Notes: generated from the letters alone by a model not told the origin. A stretch of 64,000 nt of DNA from Tipula vernalis (GCA_958295665.1 OY282558.1:188024015-188088014); one strand, 5' to 3'; positions 18,905 through 31,224 are shown, counted from the stretch's first letter. Numbers and translations: made by a program.

Positions 18905-20761
18905 TGTTACGCCAGTCAATTGGCGTACCTCCAATTTTCTTAAGTCATCGCCTATTTTACCTGTACTATACGTACTGTCCACATTCTTTCCCATGGTTGT
19001 TGGTATTGCAAACAACAAATTATCTGTCTGCCTAAAACAGATAATAAATTCCTATCTCATGTGACTACTTGTGCTCAATTAGGTCGAGCATTCCTCTACG
19101 GAAATCAAGCAAGTCAGCTAGATATCAACGCATGAGAATTTTCATTTTTCTGAGTTTCACGAAGCTCATTTTTCACTTGGGTTCTTATCTTTTAATTTTT
19201 TTTGATATTACCAAGTACATATTTTATAATCTAATTTTCTAATTCTTTTTTATGCTGATGCATTTTTTTTTTCTCTCTTCTGATGTGGGCGATTGACGAC
19301 CGACGGGCATAGCGTGGTTTTTTTGGGGAGTTAAGTGTTTGAGCTCGAGTAAGTCGGGTTGTGCTTTTATTTTTTTTTTTTTTTTTATTTTTTTTATTTT
19401 TTCGGTTAATATTTGGTGTACGAATATGAAGTAGAGTTTATATATTTGCAACAAAATTTTTTTTATATTTACTTACAAAAAAAAAAAACTAAAATAAATA
19501 AATAATAATAGTAACCATAACGAAATACTAAACAGTTTCAAGTTTAATTTCCGTTTTAAAACTTAAGTGATTTTATTGTGGTTTGTTGTGCAGTTTAAAA
19601 TTAGGTTCTTCTTAAGAGGAATTAGAAGTTGTTTTTATGTCGTTTTACTGGTGAATTTCATTAATTAAATTAATAATACTTAATCTTGCGTATATAATTA
19701 ATTATTATACAGTTTATTACCAGTGTTTTTTTTTATATTACTTAATATTATTAATAGAATTTAATTTTAAAGTAGTATTGTAAGTATTCTAAACAACTTA
19801 CAACTTGTTGTACAAAGTGCATTTAAAATCATTCAATCAATTGAAATTGTTTTTTTTTAAATAAGTTTTATGTATATTTACATAGTTTGTGAAAAAATAA
19901 AAAAAAAAAAAAAAAATAGTTTGTGCGTCGATACATTTTTAATTCACCTAACCATCTCGAATTTCAACATACAAAATCAGAATATGTTGGTTCATTGAAT
20001 AAAAAGAATACCGTTACACAAGCAGATACCTACTGCTACTTACTTTACGGTTTTTGGATTTTAATTTTGGGACATTAACCGTTTTGTTTGGCTTTGTAAG
20101 CTCGTCGCAGACAATACACAAAAATAGAAGACAACGAAAAGTGGAAAGACGTAAGCATATTATAAATTAAAATTCAAAGAAAAAATAAAATTTGAAAATT
20201 TATTCAACTTTTTGTTTAAGTATATTTGTATTTGTGAGTTGTTGTGTTGTGCGCACCATAAAAATGAAAATTGAAATGAAAATATAAATAAATAATTGGA
20301 AAATATTTTTGGTTGTGCACGAAACGTAAATAAAATAAATAAATAATAGTTAATTAAGAGTTAATTTTAGTATCGTTGTTTATGATTTAAATATTAAATT
20401 TTTTTTTTGTTTTAAGTTCATTATCATTGAAAATATAAAACTTATAATTTAGTTATAATTATAAACCTGGTATTTGAAAATTTTATTATTAAGATGGCGA
20501 GATAAGCCCCATTTAGGATGAGTTCAGGACTCTCCTAACCCAGCCCCAAAGCGAGATGTGAGTCGTCGCAATCCACATCCCCGCCTATTCCATTCTCCCA
20601 CATCCTGCCTCCTTCCCTTCCCGCGGTTCAACTAGATCCGTGCCATGTTCCTGGCAAACCCCACGCCTTTCCCCTGAGCCTTAGCCGGCCAATGACCGCC
20701 CAGGAACAACAAGTGGCATGGATATCTGCTAACGGAGTGACTTCACGTCCATTCCGTTACA
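18905..20761 (+). repeat. solo LTR related to the long-LTR gypsy element, with AACT target duplication
   Basis: It starts TGTTACGCCAGTC and ends ATTCCGTTACA, the same termini as the LTR at 9214-11890. AACT flanks it on both sides (18901-18904 and 20762-20765). Near its 3' end it shares the CCCCACGCC...CTGAGC.TTAGCCGGC block with 2145-2190. It is 1857 bp, shorter and clearly diverged, so it belongs to a different subfamily. No internal region is present, which fits LTR-LTR recombination. Confidence 0.85.
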
Positions 20762-20765
20762 AACT

Positions 20766-21280
20766 CAATCACCAAATCAATCCCAAATCAACTTTTAAAT
20801 CAACCATTAACCTAACTCCAAAACACCCTTTAAATAACTCCTAAACCGAACAATTCGCGTATCCACAATGCAAGCTCACTAAATCCTAACCTCTGCTCAA
20901 CTCCACACTTATTGGCCAACCCAATCCCAAAATTAACTCGATTCGATAGGTACATGCGTGTACTAAACACAATATAACCTCCCACTGAACCCTAAATTCG
21001 ACCCCAATTTAAACCCTAACCGAATTTCTCACTCAAATTAAATTCAATTTCAACTCAAACCCTATTCACCATCATACCATAACAGCAACGTAAAATTATA
21101 CCGGCATAAGTACCGTCTTACCATCATAACCTTAAACATTCATTACATCATAACATTATTGCATTATATCATCATGACACTTTACCATAGTATGGTAACA
21201 CATCACGCCATCATAACAAAGTACCATTATACCATCACCATCATACCATCATATTACCATACCATACACCATTTTTTTTG
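20766..21280 (+). repeat. degenerate two-block repeat: AACTCAAYCC words then CCATCATACCAT words
   Basis: Block 1 (20766-21065) is made of degenerate AACTCAACCC/AAATCAACC words. Block 2 (21070-21280) is made of ACCATCATACCATAA-type words. The same two blocks occur in reverse order and orientation at 61004-61640. Confidence 0.6.
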
Positions 21281-22536
21281 TTAAATATTTTTTTTTTCGA
21301 AATTAATTTAATTATTAATCAAATAAAAAATTATTCACGATACGAAACGGCTTACCCGCGCGAAGCTTTGTTTGGAAAACAGAAAGCCATTAAAAATCAA
21401 AATTATTTTGGGGAAAGAAATTTATAAATTGTGATGCTCCGGCCACTGTAAGCAGAATTTCCAAAAGCTGTTGGATACACCAAATCAACATTAAACATAT
21501 TTCCAAAGGCTTCTAGCAATGATCCAGGTGAAGGGTCTCGGGTAATTTGAAGAGGTGTGCTGCGGTCTTAACATTAAAAGCCATACTACCATAAGAAACG
21601 AGCCGTTTTATTATTATTCGATTATTCAAAAGTTTTGGTATGCTCTGTTGTAATGAGCTAAAGCTCAAAATGGAGTGTACTAAAAGATTTCTAAATTTTT
21701 AAGTGTAACTAAATAAATAAATAAACAAATAAATAAATACCATCACACCCTCATAACATCATACCGTCATTAAAAATCAACTTAATTTTTGAAGTTTTAG
21801 AAATCCGTAGTAACTTTGGACCTGATTATCATTTTTTCTTAAAAAATGAAAACAAAACTTTCTTAAGTCTCAAACAATATTTGTGAAAAGTTTAGTTTAA
21901 ATTGTACATACATATAAACACTCACTTTTATATATGGTGGTGGCATTATAATTAAGCCACAGAGTAATAAAGCGAAAAGTCACAATGAAGCATACGGAAC
22001 GTAGATGAAGGAGTTGCTTTTGCTAAAGAGCATTTGGCAAAACCTGCAAAACGGGCATTGTGTAGTTTTATAATTTGGAGGAATGAGAGTAAATCCAACT
22101 TGGTTGGAGGTGATGGGAAACTAAAGGTACGACGACCCCCAAACCCGGAGCTTATCCCTCGGTATTCCAAAAAAAAATAATGGATCATAGCAATGCGTCA
22201 GTAACGGTTTGAGATGCTTCACTTCTCGGGAAGTTGAAAGTTTAAAGATATCGAAATTCTCGATCAGAATTTAGATGATTATACGTTACGGCGTTATGAG
22301 CACTCCAAATATAACCTAAAATTATGAACGTCGTATTTAGCACGGCAAAGAACCGAGAATCTATGAAGAAAGTTAACTGAGAATTCCCACTAAGGAAACC
22401 GACAAACAGAGAATATTTATGGACCAAAATTCAGCAGGTTTGGAAGAATATAACGCCAGCCCAAAATGCTTATCTTACAAATAGAACAGGCAGCAGATGA
22501 AGTCTAGCCTAAATTATTTATTTTCATAAGTAAGTG
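21281..22536. other. no recognisable gene; possible LINE 3' tail at 21711-21740
   Basis: The stretch is AT-rich. At 21711-21740 there is an (AAATAAATAAAC)-type tract that resembles a plus-strand LINE 3' tail, but the sequence before it gives no convincing RT reading. The minus-strand frames at 21952-22188 and 22242-22427 show no family I recognise. Confidence 0.4.
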
Positions 22537-22760
<224 letters not shown>

Positions 22761-22769
22761 AATTGCTCA

Positions 22770-23360
22770 ACTGCTCACTAAACCCTAATTCAACCCGCAA
22801 ACGGAACACAACCCAACCCTCAACTCAACCGCAAATACGACGCTAAACTCAATCAGCATATATAAATATTTCGTCAGCTGCTCACTATAGCCTAATACAA
22901 CTCCAACTCAACTCAACTTGAACTTAACCCGCAAATTGACCCACAACTTAACTTCCAAATCTACCCCAAACTCAGTGCCCAATTTAATAATCAAATCAGC
23001 ATATATACCAAATACGTAAATATTTATATAACCAGGTGTTTTGGGTCATTTCGTATGACAGGTGCGCTACCCTCTTTATGTACAGTTTCGTAAAGCTTTC
23101 CAAATCTCCGCCTTGACCATAGAAAAAGATTGACGAAAAAAAAATTCAAATCGAGCAAGCCGTTCTCGAGATGGGTACATACATCCAGATATCGAGACAG
23201 ACAGATTACAAATGTTTTTTTGCTTTTTCAGACTCAGCGACTTTGAATACGTCGAGAAAAATGGTTATAGAACAACCAAATGATTCGTCACTTATGACAG
23301 GATTTCAATACTTTGGTCTTTTTAGAGCATGGACACTAGATTTGGATTACGTAATAATGT
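22770..23360 (+). repeat. dispersed repeat family, copy 1
   Basis: It contains two diverged subunits beginning with CTGCTCACTA and rich in AACCCGCAAA/CTCAAC words. A CAGGT-TTTTGG-TCATTTCGTATG block, a CCATAGAAA-AGATTG block and CAAGCCGTTCTCGAGAT follow near 23155. The same order is found in reverse orientation at 51230-51790. It has no coding potential that I can support. Confidence 0.75.
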
Positions 23361-23439
23361 AAGTGCATATTCAATTAAAAGATGTCCCGTGTTCGATGTT
23401 TTCTCACAAATAGCTTTCGGGATTTCAGAATATCCTCTA

Positions 23440-24050
23440 TTTGAACCAGCAGTGTTGCCGAAATGTGAGCCGTGATTCTCCTACTACTCGTTTTAAATAA
23501 TATTTTGTGGATTTTATGGCCGCCTTCCATAAACCACCCATATTGCCCGCGGGAGATGGATCTTCATCATTGCAACTCGTGATGTGGTATTTGCATTTAA
23601 GTTTTGCCGTCAAAGCATTCGAATTAGAATGCTTCTTATGTTCAACTTTGTTATGTAATGCTTCGTCAGAATAATAATTGGATGATTCATCTTGTAAGAA
23701 ACATCTACCTTACCCAACCTTCCTCCAAATACCAAATCCGAATTTTTTCCAATGTATATAAATAATATCTAATTGTTGCATAGTTCTACACCTAGCAACG
23801 ATACTTTCTGGAATTTTTTTTTTTTTTTTAATTCATCCAATAGGATCAGATGTTTTGGATGCCTCAGATAAGAAGTGCATTCGGGAGGAAGTCATTTTTT
23901 TACTTTCAATTGGATTAGACCATCTTTGAGCGTTAATCTCACACCAAGTACAGAAGTAGCTTCAATACTAAAATGAACTGTCAGCAAACTGTCCTTTGAA
24001 CGCGCTATCACATACAAATCGTTTCTTCAAATTGTACAAACGTCTTAAAC
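23440..24050 (-). pseudogene. decayed BEL/Pao pol fragment
   Basis: Minus-strand reading gives three separate BEL pol pieces in the right order but with most intervening sequence missing. One resembles the region before RT (NLKKRFVCDSAFKGQFADSS, near 23975-24035). One resembles the RT/RNase H connection (SVLGVRLTLKDG and LSEASKTSDPIG, near 23850-23960). One is integrase C-terminal (GGLWKAAIKS and YLKRVVGESRLTF, near 23455-23560). All are riddled with frameshifts. The A-rich run near 23818-23830 replaces sequence. It is an old, internally deleted copy. Confidence 0.6.
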
Positions 24051-24839
24051 GAACCACGGGCGGTATAATTTATCATACTTCAGATTGTACTGTAAGCCTT
24101 ACATTTAATTTAACCAATTTATCGTACAGTGCCTTGGCCACACAAGTATCGATATTCGAACCAAATATAGCAATCCAGTCTAGTCTTGCTTCTGGGCTTA
24201 CTTCCTTTAATTTATTTTTTATTACCTCGTAACTTGTGTTCCGGTTGTGCTTAGTGAAAGAGTCTTTACAAGTCATCTTCAGTGGGCATAAATCTTTCTT
24301 AAATAAATCAGTTATTCTTCTTGAAACTGTCGTTTGTCCAAAAAGGTACAGTTGTGGTCAACAAGGTATATACAAATCTATAAACAATTCTTGCATGCGT
24401 TTACATTCCTTTGCGACAAACAGTAATAATGATCTAGAGTCAAGCTAAGCTCAACAATGTGGCTTTATAGCACTCGACTTGATGACCACATGTTGTCGTT
24501 TCTTGGCTGCTGACTTGTAAGTGTAGAATTTCATGATGTTTCTTCTAAAACAAATTGCACTTAAGTGTTGATCTACATTGGTACACAAAGTGCGTATAAC
24601 TCGAACAATAGTGCGATGCTGAATATGACAAGTACAGCCTGTGCAGTGTACATTGTCTTAAAACTCTGAGAATGTTTTTAGTGTATAATAAAATTGGGCG
24701 TCGAAAGACATCAAATATTCCTTTTACATCTTTCAGGTGCATCTGAGAGAACAATGCAAATATGTACTCTAAAAATCATTTAAAAAATGTTTGCTTTTAT
24801 TTAAAAATGGTGTGAAAAGTAACGAGATAGATAGATTTT

Positions 24840-25178
24840 TGCTGGAAACACGTGAGCTGAATTTCTGCTAGCAGCGCTGCCGGCAGAAATTTGGGTGAAT
24901 TATAAAAACGTCTTTATTGACAAGCAGAATTTTTTTTTGTGGCATTTATTTGATAGATGTTTAATTTTAATGTACATTTTTTTAAATGAATGATGCCTGA
25001 ACTGAAAAATATCTAAATTGTACTAGATTTGTTTTCTTTTACGTAATAAGGCCTACTAATTCAGAGCAAAATAAAGACAACTTGCAGAATTCTGCTGTCA
25101 GACCATGTATTTCATTCCATATAAACCAGTATTTTCTAATTTCGATGCTTGCAGAATTCTGCACATCTGTTTCCAGCA
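24840..25178. mobile_element. candidate small terminal-inverted-repeat element (MITE-like)
   Basis: The ends are inverted copies: TGCTGGAAACA at 24840-24850 and TGTTTCCAGCA at 25168-25178. Pairing is imperfect but extends for about 28 bases, including a GAATT-CTGC block. Interior palindromes GCAGAATTCTGC occur at 25083 and 25151, and the left end carries ATTTCTGC...GCAGAAAT. No ORF is present. A clear target duplication is not visible. Confidence 0.45.
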
Positions 25179-25979
25179 TTAGGATGAATATATTCACAAG
25201 CTAAAAACCGTTTTATAGAATGTCGATCGATTGCCCAAAACCAATATTTTCTTAATAAACTTTTAAAATATTGTAAAAACCATATTGAATTGTTCCCTCC
25301 CCCCCCACAAAAGAAATATTATTTTCAAATCGTGTAACCAACATTGCTTTCCCGGTATACTATATACAGATATCTACTCATTCAGAAAGATTTCATTAGT
25401 ATTCAGAATTTGTTTTATTTACGTGATCCTAATAAAACAAATCATTTTCATTTATTTATTCTAGAGCTAGACACTATGGAATTAAAATTATTAAATTATA
25501 ATTCTTCTACTTTTAATTCATTCTAGGTTTTCTCTTTTTCTTTGGTTTTTGTAAATATTTCGATTTATTAAAAAACAAGCTGATATCGGCCGCTGACCCA
25601 CGGCCGAACCTAGACGGAGTTAATGTACGATTCTAAGTGTTGAAATTTTTTTTATTTGCTGTAAGACTACTAAACTTTATTTATATTTATTAATTCACAT
25701 AAATTTAAATAACCCGCTACATTTTGAGGAGTAAAGTTCATAAACAATATAGCGTATATGTAGATGTCCGGGAAGTACTTACTAATTTTCTTACTAAAAT
25801 ATTTAACAGAACATTTCGTAAAAACTTCACGGTGCGGTTGGGCAACGAGAAAATTTCACTAATGAAATTACAAAACATTTTTTATTGTTGATGCATTAGT
25901 GAACTACGAGTTTTTTTACAAGATTTTAGATGTCGCAATACATAAATGCCATAAACAGAAGCTGTTTCTGGCATTTATC
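25179..25979. other. AT-rich region without recognisable features
   Basis: I see no gene, RNA or transposon coding here. Confidence 0.5.
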
Positions 25980-25987
25980 CCAGCATT

Positions 25988-26419
25988 AAAAACACCTCGC
26001 TTAATTTTGCGGATTTCAGGGCTTTCAATTTTGTTTCAAGCCATATCGTTCCCAACCAAACTAAGTTTAATACAAAATTCTGCGGATCTGATACTTGAGA
26101 TTTTGACAATTGGCCACATATATAATGAAGTAACTAGAAGCTATCTGAGTATCAAAAAACACCTTCCTTATTTTTGCGGATCGTCAGGGGCTTATGACTT
26201 TATTTGGTACCATACCGTGTTAAACAAAAAATTTTTTGGATCTAACGAACTATCTAAAGTAACTAGGAGCTATCCGAATATCAAAAAATACCTCCTTTAT
26301 TTTTGTGGATCGTCAGGGGCTTACAACCTCATTTGGTACCATATCGTTCTAAACAAAAATTGGTTAAACAAAAATTCTTTGGATCTGATATTAGAGATTT
26401 TGCCAATTGGCCACATATA
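25988..26419 (+). repeat. tandem repeat, 129-bp period, interrupted by the second gypsy element
   Basis: Two copies with anchor GGATCGTCAGGGGCTTA start near 26178 and 26307, exactly 129 bases apart. A more diverged copy precedes them near 26009. Because the period is a multiple of three, a 182-codon frame (25899-26447) stays open through it and shows a 43-residue internal repeat. I treat it as a minisatellite, not a gene. The array continues at 31736 after the element. Confidence 0.6.
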
Positions 26420-26423
26420 TACA

Positions 26424-26733
26424 TGTAGGATTTCTATATCAACCTAATATGCTACATATTATATTATATTCACCACTCAATTCAACTATATCAACGGTGA
26501 TATATACAGTCGAGAGAACGCAGTAGCAAATACATTTGGAAAATAAATATTTGGATGACGAGCGGACATCATTGTTTTTGGGAGATTGACAACAAGCGGA
26601 CGCAATCTAAACAAATTATAAGGCGGTAATTTTATAGTAAATAAAAAGGAATAAAGTTAATTTATAACGTCGTTTGAAAATATTGGATTCGTTTTATTTG
26701 GTGTTGACAGCAAATATATTACCGATTCCTACA
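26424..26733 (+). repeat. 5' LTR of the second gypsy element
   Basis: 310 bp, TGTAGG to CCTACA. It lacks 3 bp present in the 3' copy. Confidence 0.95.
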
Positions 26734-26736
26734 AAT

Positions 26737-26749
26737 TGGGGGCTCAACC
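26737..26749 (+). other. primer binding site of the second gypsy element
   Basis: TGGGGGCTCAACC lies three bases after the LTR. Its first nine bases are those of tRNA-Pro-type primer sites; the rest diverges, so the tRNA is uncertain. Confidence 0.55.
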
Positions 26750-26910
26750 AAACGTAACATTTTGTGATAATTTAATAAAAAAAAAAAAAAAAAAAATAAA
26801 CGCATTTAATAAGCCGACGACATTTTGGTTAGTTTAACAAAAATTTGTGTGAGTGTTAGTGTGAAAAATAATTACTGTGTTAATTACTGTGAAAACAATT
26901 ATCTTGAATA

Positions 26911-27948
26911 ATGAGTAGCACGCCAGGAAAAAATGATTCATTCGAAGAATATTTAAAAAAATTTGAAGAAAGCCTAGTGTCGATGTTCGCTAAAAGCGAT
27001 GTACCTTCGCAAACGGATCAAGATGGGCTGCGTGCGGAGCTCGAAGAAGTGAAAAATAAATTTAAGTTGCTAACTAGTGAAAACGAATTATTAAAAGAAA
27101 AATGCCTTAATAAAACACAGATCGAGGAAAATCACGACGCTACGAAAAATAACGTAACTGAGTCGAATAAAAACCATTCTACTATCCAAGGTCAAAACGT
27201 GGATTTGTCGGATGGACAAGGTCATAATGAAACGGCAACTCGTTTTCCGCTAGAAACCGATAACCATTTTATGCCAGACAGTAACAACATATCGAATGAT
27301 AAACGGCATTCTACAATAAATTACGGTCGTGATCCATATTTATTTGAACAGCCTACAAATAATATCCAATTAAGAGACATACAAAAATTAGTTCCTAATT
27401 TTTCGGGAACTGGAAATTACAAAATTGAGACATGGATTGATGATGTTCAAAATGCAAAAAATTTGTTTAGTCTGAACTTAATACAGACTTTAGTGGTGGC
27501 AAAGAATGCTTTGACTGGGCCAGCGGCAAAGGCCATTAGAGCTTATCCAAATTTAAGATCATGGGATGAATTAAAAGCAATGTTAATGAATGAATTTCAG
27601 GTTCGGGTAAATAGTGCAGAAATACATAGAAGGCTAAGAGAACGAACACAAAATCAAGGTGAAACATTAAAGGAATATCTGCTGTATTTAAGAGAAATTG
27701 CTGCACTTGGCAAAATTGATTGTCAAGCTATCATAGATTATTTCGTAGAAGGAGTGGATGATATACCAGCCAACAAAATTTTATTATATGGTGCCAAAAC
27801 GTTTGAGGAACTGAGGGGTAAAGTCGATGTATATCAAACATTTGTCGCTAAAATGCCACCGTTGGATGGACAAGAAAAACAACGTTTAAAAAATCAAACT
27901 AAAATATCCTCATCGAGAATGTTATGCTACAATTGCGGTAAACCATGA
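26911..27948 (+). CDS. gag: Gag part of the second gypsy gag-pol, ending at an in-frame TGA
   Basis: The ATG at 26911 opens a 345-residue frame. The N-terminus is charged and helical (about residues 10-70, likely coiled coil). A capsid-like gag region spans about residues 150-310 and includes NFSGTGNYKIETWIDDVQNA. The frame ends in the middle of the first zinc knuckle, CYNCGKP-stop-HKSQFC, where the family has Gly before His, so GGA to TGA is the simplest explanation. A second knuckle, CFKCGEFGHKAPSC, follows in the same frame at about 27990-28033. Pol continues in the same frame with no other stop until 30855. Either this is a fresh nonsense mutation or, less likely, a read-through stop. The product would assemble the cytoplasmic particle. 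Confidence 0.85.
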   Translation: MSSTPGKNDSFEEYLKKFEESLVSMFAKSDVPSQTDQDGLRAELEEVKNKFKLLTSENELLKEKCLNKTQIEENHDATKNNVTESNKNHSTIQGQNVDLSDGQGHNETATRFPLETDNHFMPDSNNISNDKRHSTINYGRDPYLFEQPTNNIQLRDIQKLVPNFSGTGNYKIETWIDDVQNAKNLFSLNLIQTLVVAKNALTGPAAKAIRAYPNLRSWDELKAMLMNEFQVRVNSAEIHRRLRERTQNQGETLKEYLLYLREIAALGKIDCQAIIDYFVEGVDDIPANKILLYGAKTFEELRGKVDVYQTFVAKMPPLDGQEKQRLKNQTKISSSRMLCYNCGKP

Positions 27949-30900
27949 CATAAGTCCCAATTTTGTTATAAAAAGTCGGAAGGACCGAAATGCTTTAAGT
28001 GTGGCGAATTCGGGCACAAGGCTCCGTCTTGTACAAAGAACAAAACTGTGTTATCAATGCAAGAATCCGATAATTGTAAGAATACTATTAAAACTATATT
28101 CTTAAATAATCATGAAATAGAAGCTTTAATAGATACAGGTAGTAAAAAAACATTGATCAGAGAAGATATATACAAAAAAATTGGTTCTCCAACCATAGTA
28201 GCAGACAATAAAATTTTATATGGTATATGTGGCGTTACAACGGAAACATTAGGATATTTTTGGTGCAATTTAATTATAGATGACCAATATTTTGATGCGC
28301 AGGTTTACGTGATTTCAAGCGCTGCGATTGGAAGCCATATGATAATCGGAGAAGATGTTTTATTGGGGACCCAGATTTCTTTGCTGCATGGAACAATTAA
28401 AATACAAAAACTTCCTAATTTTTTGGCATTTTACAAATTATCAACCGAAGAAGACCCTTTAAAAATTGGAGTGGAGGAATATCAGACGGCAACAACCAAC
28501 ATTGTAAATAATTATAAACCGGAACCGATAAACACGTGCCCTGTGCAAATGAAGATAATCCTCAAAGACGATACGCCAATATACCAACCTTCCAGAAGAA
28601 TTTCTCAATCCGAGAAAATTGAAGTCGACAAACAAATTGGAGAGTGGCTTGAAAAGGGAATTATAATTGAAAGTAATTCAGAATTTGCAAGTCCAATTGT
28701 GATCGTAAGAAAGAAAGACGGTACATGCAGAATTTGTATAGATTTTCGAAAATTAAATGAACAAATTATGATGGATCGATTTCCCATACCTCTAATCCAG
28801 GATATGATAGACGAATTACATGACGCCAAATATTTTACAACTTTAGATTTGGAAAATGGATTTTTTCATGTGCCGGTTGATAAATCCAGTCAAAGGTTTA
28901 CATCGTTCGTCAAACATTCTGGACAATATGAATTTTTAAAGATGCCTTTCGGATTAAGTACTGCACCAGCTACATTTCAAAGGTTCATAAACCAAATATT
29001 TAGACCACTTATATTTAAAAAGTATGTATTAATTTATATGGACGATTTAATTATACCATCTCAAACTGTAGAACAAGGAATTCAAAAATTACACGAAGTC
29101 TTAAAAATAGCTGGATCAAATGGGTTGAAAATAAAATGGAAAAAGTGTCAATTTCTATGTGAAACAATACATTTTTTGGGATTCGAGATAAGTCACGCTT
29201 CCGTTCGGCCATCAACGGAAAAGATAGAGGCAGTGAAAAATTTTCCCAAACCAACCTCAGTAAAGAATATACAAGCGTTTTTGGGTCTGACGGGATATTT
29301 CCGGCAATTTATCGAAAAATACTCCATTATTGCTAAGCCATTAACGGACTTGTTAAGGAAAGGGGTAAAATTTGTATTTAATGAACTACAAATTGAAGCA
29401 TTCGAGAGGATAAAAGCCAGTCTGTGTAATGACCCAGTCCTAAAAATTTACAATCCTGAAGCGGAAACTCCGTTGCACACTGATGCGTCAAAAATGGGAT
29501 TTGGTGCAATTCTACTTCAAAAAAATAGCGTCAATTCAAAATTTCATCCTATATTCTTTTTCAGTAGGAAAACTACTTCAGTTCAAGAAAATTATACAAG
29601 CTATGAGCTGGAAGTTCTAGCCATTATATCAGCCTTAAAGAAACTAAGAGCGTATTTACTAGGAATTCCTTTCAAGATAGTGACTGATTGCTCAGCCTTT
29701 AAAATGACTATGAAGAAAAGAGATATTTGTCCTAGAATCGCAGGATGGGCATTACTTCTAGAGGAGTTTTATTATAGTTTGGAACATCGCCCTGGCTCTA
29801 GGATGGTACATGTAGATGCTCTAAGTCGCAATCCAGTTCAGCTGATGGTAATAGATTCTAATATGATAGACAGAATCAAAGCATCTCAAAGAAAGGATGA
29901 AAGTATTCAACTGATATGCAAACTTCTACAACATGGACCACACGAAAAATTCGTAATGGAAAGCGTTGTACTCTATAAAGAAAATAATGAGGGAAGAAAA
30001 TTGTTATACGTCCAAAAAGGAATGCAGACGGAGTTAATAAAATCAGTACACATAACTGGTCACTTTGGTAGTAAGAAGATGCAGGAAATATTAGAAAGGG
30101 ATTACTATATTCCGAAATTACGCGAGCTAAGTGATGTTTGCAGACGTAACTGCATTGAATGTATACTGGCCGAGAGGAAAAGTGGGAAACAAGAAGGTTT
30201 TCTGCATCCAATATCGAAAGAAGATCTACCCCCGATGACGTATCACGTTGATCATCTTGGTCCGATGGTCAGTACGAAAAAATTATATAATTATATTTTT
30301 GTCATTGAAACCATCACAAAATTTGTCTGGTTCTACCCGGTTAAAGCAACCACAACATCAGAAGTTATAATCAAATTAGACATGCAGAAAGCTGTGTTTG
30401 GAAATCCACAGCGCATCATATCCGATAGAGGTACAGCTTTCACGTCTTCAGTTTTCGAGGAGTATTGTAAAGAAGAGCAAATCAAGCATGTGCTAATCAC
30501 GACAGGAGTACCACGAGGAAATGGTCAGGTAGAAAGGCTGAATAGGGTCATCATATCATGTCTTTCAAAATTGTCTGCCGAGAAGCCAGAAGAATGGTAC
30601 AAATTCGTAAATCCCTTACAACGATATTTGAACTCTACCTGGAACAGAAGCGTCAATAGAAGTCCTTTTGAATTGCTCATTGGAACTAAAATGCGTAATT
30701 CTGAAGACAAAAATATTATTGACGTTGTACAGCAAGAATTGGAGTTAATTTTTTGTGAACAAAGGAACCAGTTTCGAGAGGAAGCACGAAAACGAATTAT
30801 CGATGTCCAACAAGAAAACTTTCAATCGCGGAAGGAAACCAGCCAATCGGTATGATGTTGGAGATTTGGTTGGTAGCCCAATTTGGCTCCGGTTTAAAAA

Positions 30901-31106
30901 TTTTCCCAAAATATATCGGGCCATACAGAATTAAAAAAGTGGGCGAAAATGAAAGGTACGATGTAGAGAAAGTTGGAAAGCAGGAAGGCCCTATTAAAAC
31001 ATCGACGTGCGCCGAGAATATGAAAGTTTGGGTTCCATATTCGGACGAGAGCGATGATGAAATTAGCGAAGATGAGCAGCACGAAGTCGCAAGCAACGTT
31101 GCATAA
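27949..31106 (+). pseudogene. pol: Pol (PR-RT-RNase H-integrase) of the second gypsy element, frame-broken near its end
   Basis: The frame follows gag directly after the TGA; a Met-like start at 28048 (TTG) is not needed. The domains are a protease with LIDTGSKKTL near 28130, RT with the YMDDLI box at 29035-29052, RNase H with HTDASKMGFGA near 29475, and integrase. Integrase has an HHCC region (HITGHFGSKK, CIEC) and catalytic VDHLGP, SDRGTAF and GNGQVERLNR near 30245-30540. The main frame stops at 30853-30855. The C-terminal YDVGDLV and GPYRI module (about 30850-30935) lies in two other frames, so two small indels broke the last ~90 residues. Segment 30852-31106 ends the reading. Catalytic cores are intact; the integrase tail is not. 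Confidence 0.88.
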
Positions 31107-31224
31107 AATTATTAAAATAAACTCAAGAAAAAATTTGGTTGGGGTGCTAGAGGGTTTCTATTTATTTATTTAATGATTTAAAACTAGCTTAAGATTAAAA
31201 ATGACGAAAGAAAGTAAAGATTCA

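Noticed and set aside
24073..24276. 67-codon minus-strand frame as a distinct gene
   Set aside because: It lies beside a BEL scrap, has no recognised motif, and upstream and downstream frames are closed.
25899..26447. 182-codon frame as a host gene
   Set aside because: It overlaps a 129-bp tandem repeat and runs into the LTR of the second gypsy element, and it has no known domain.
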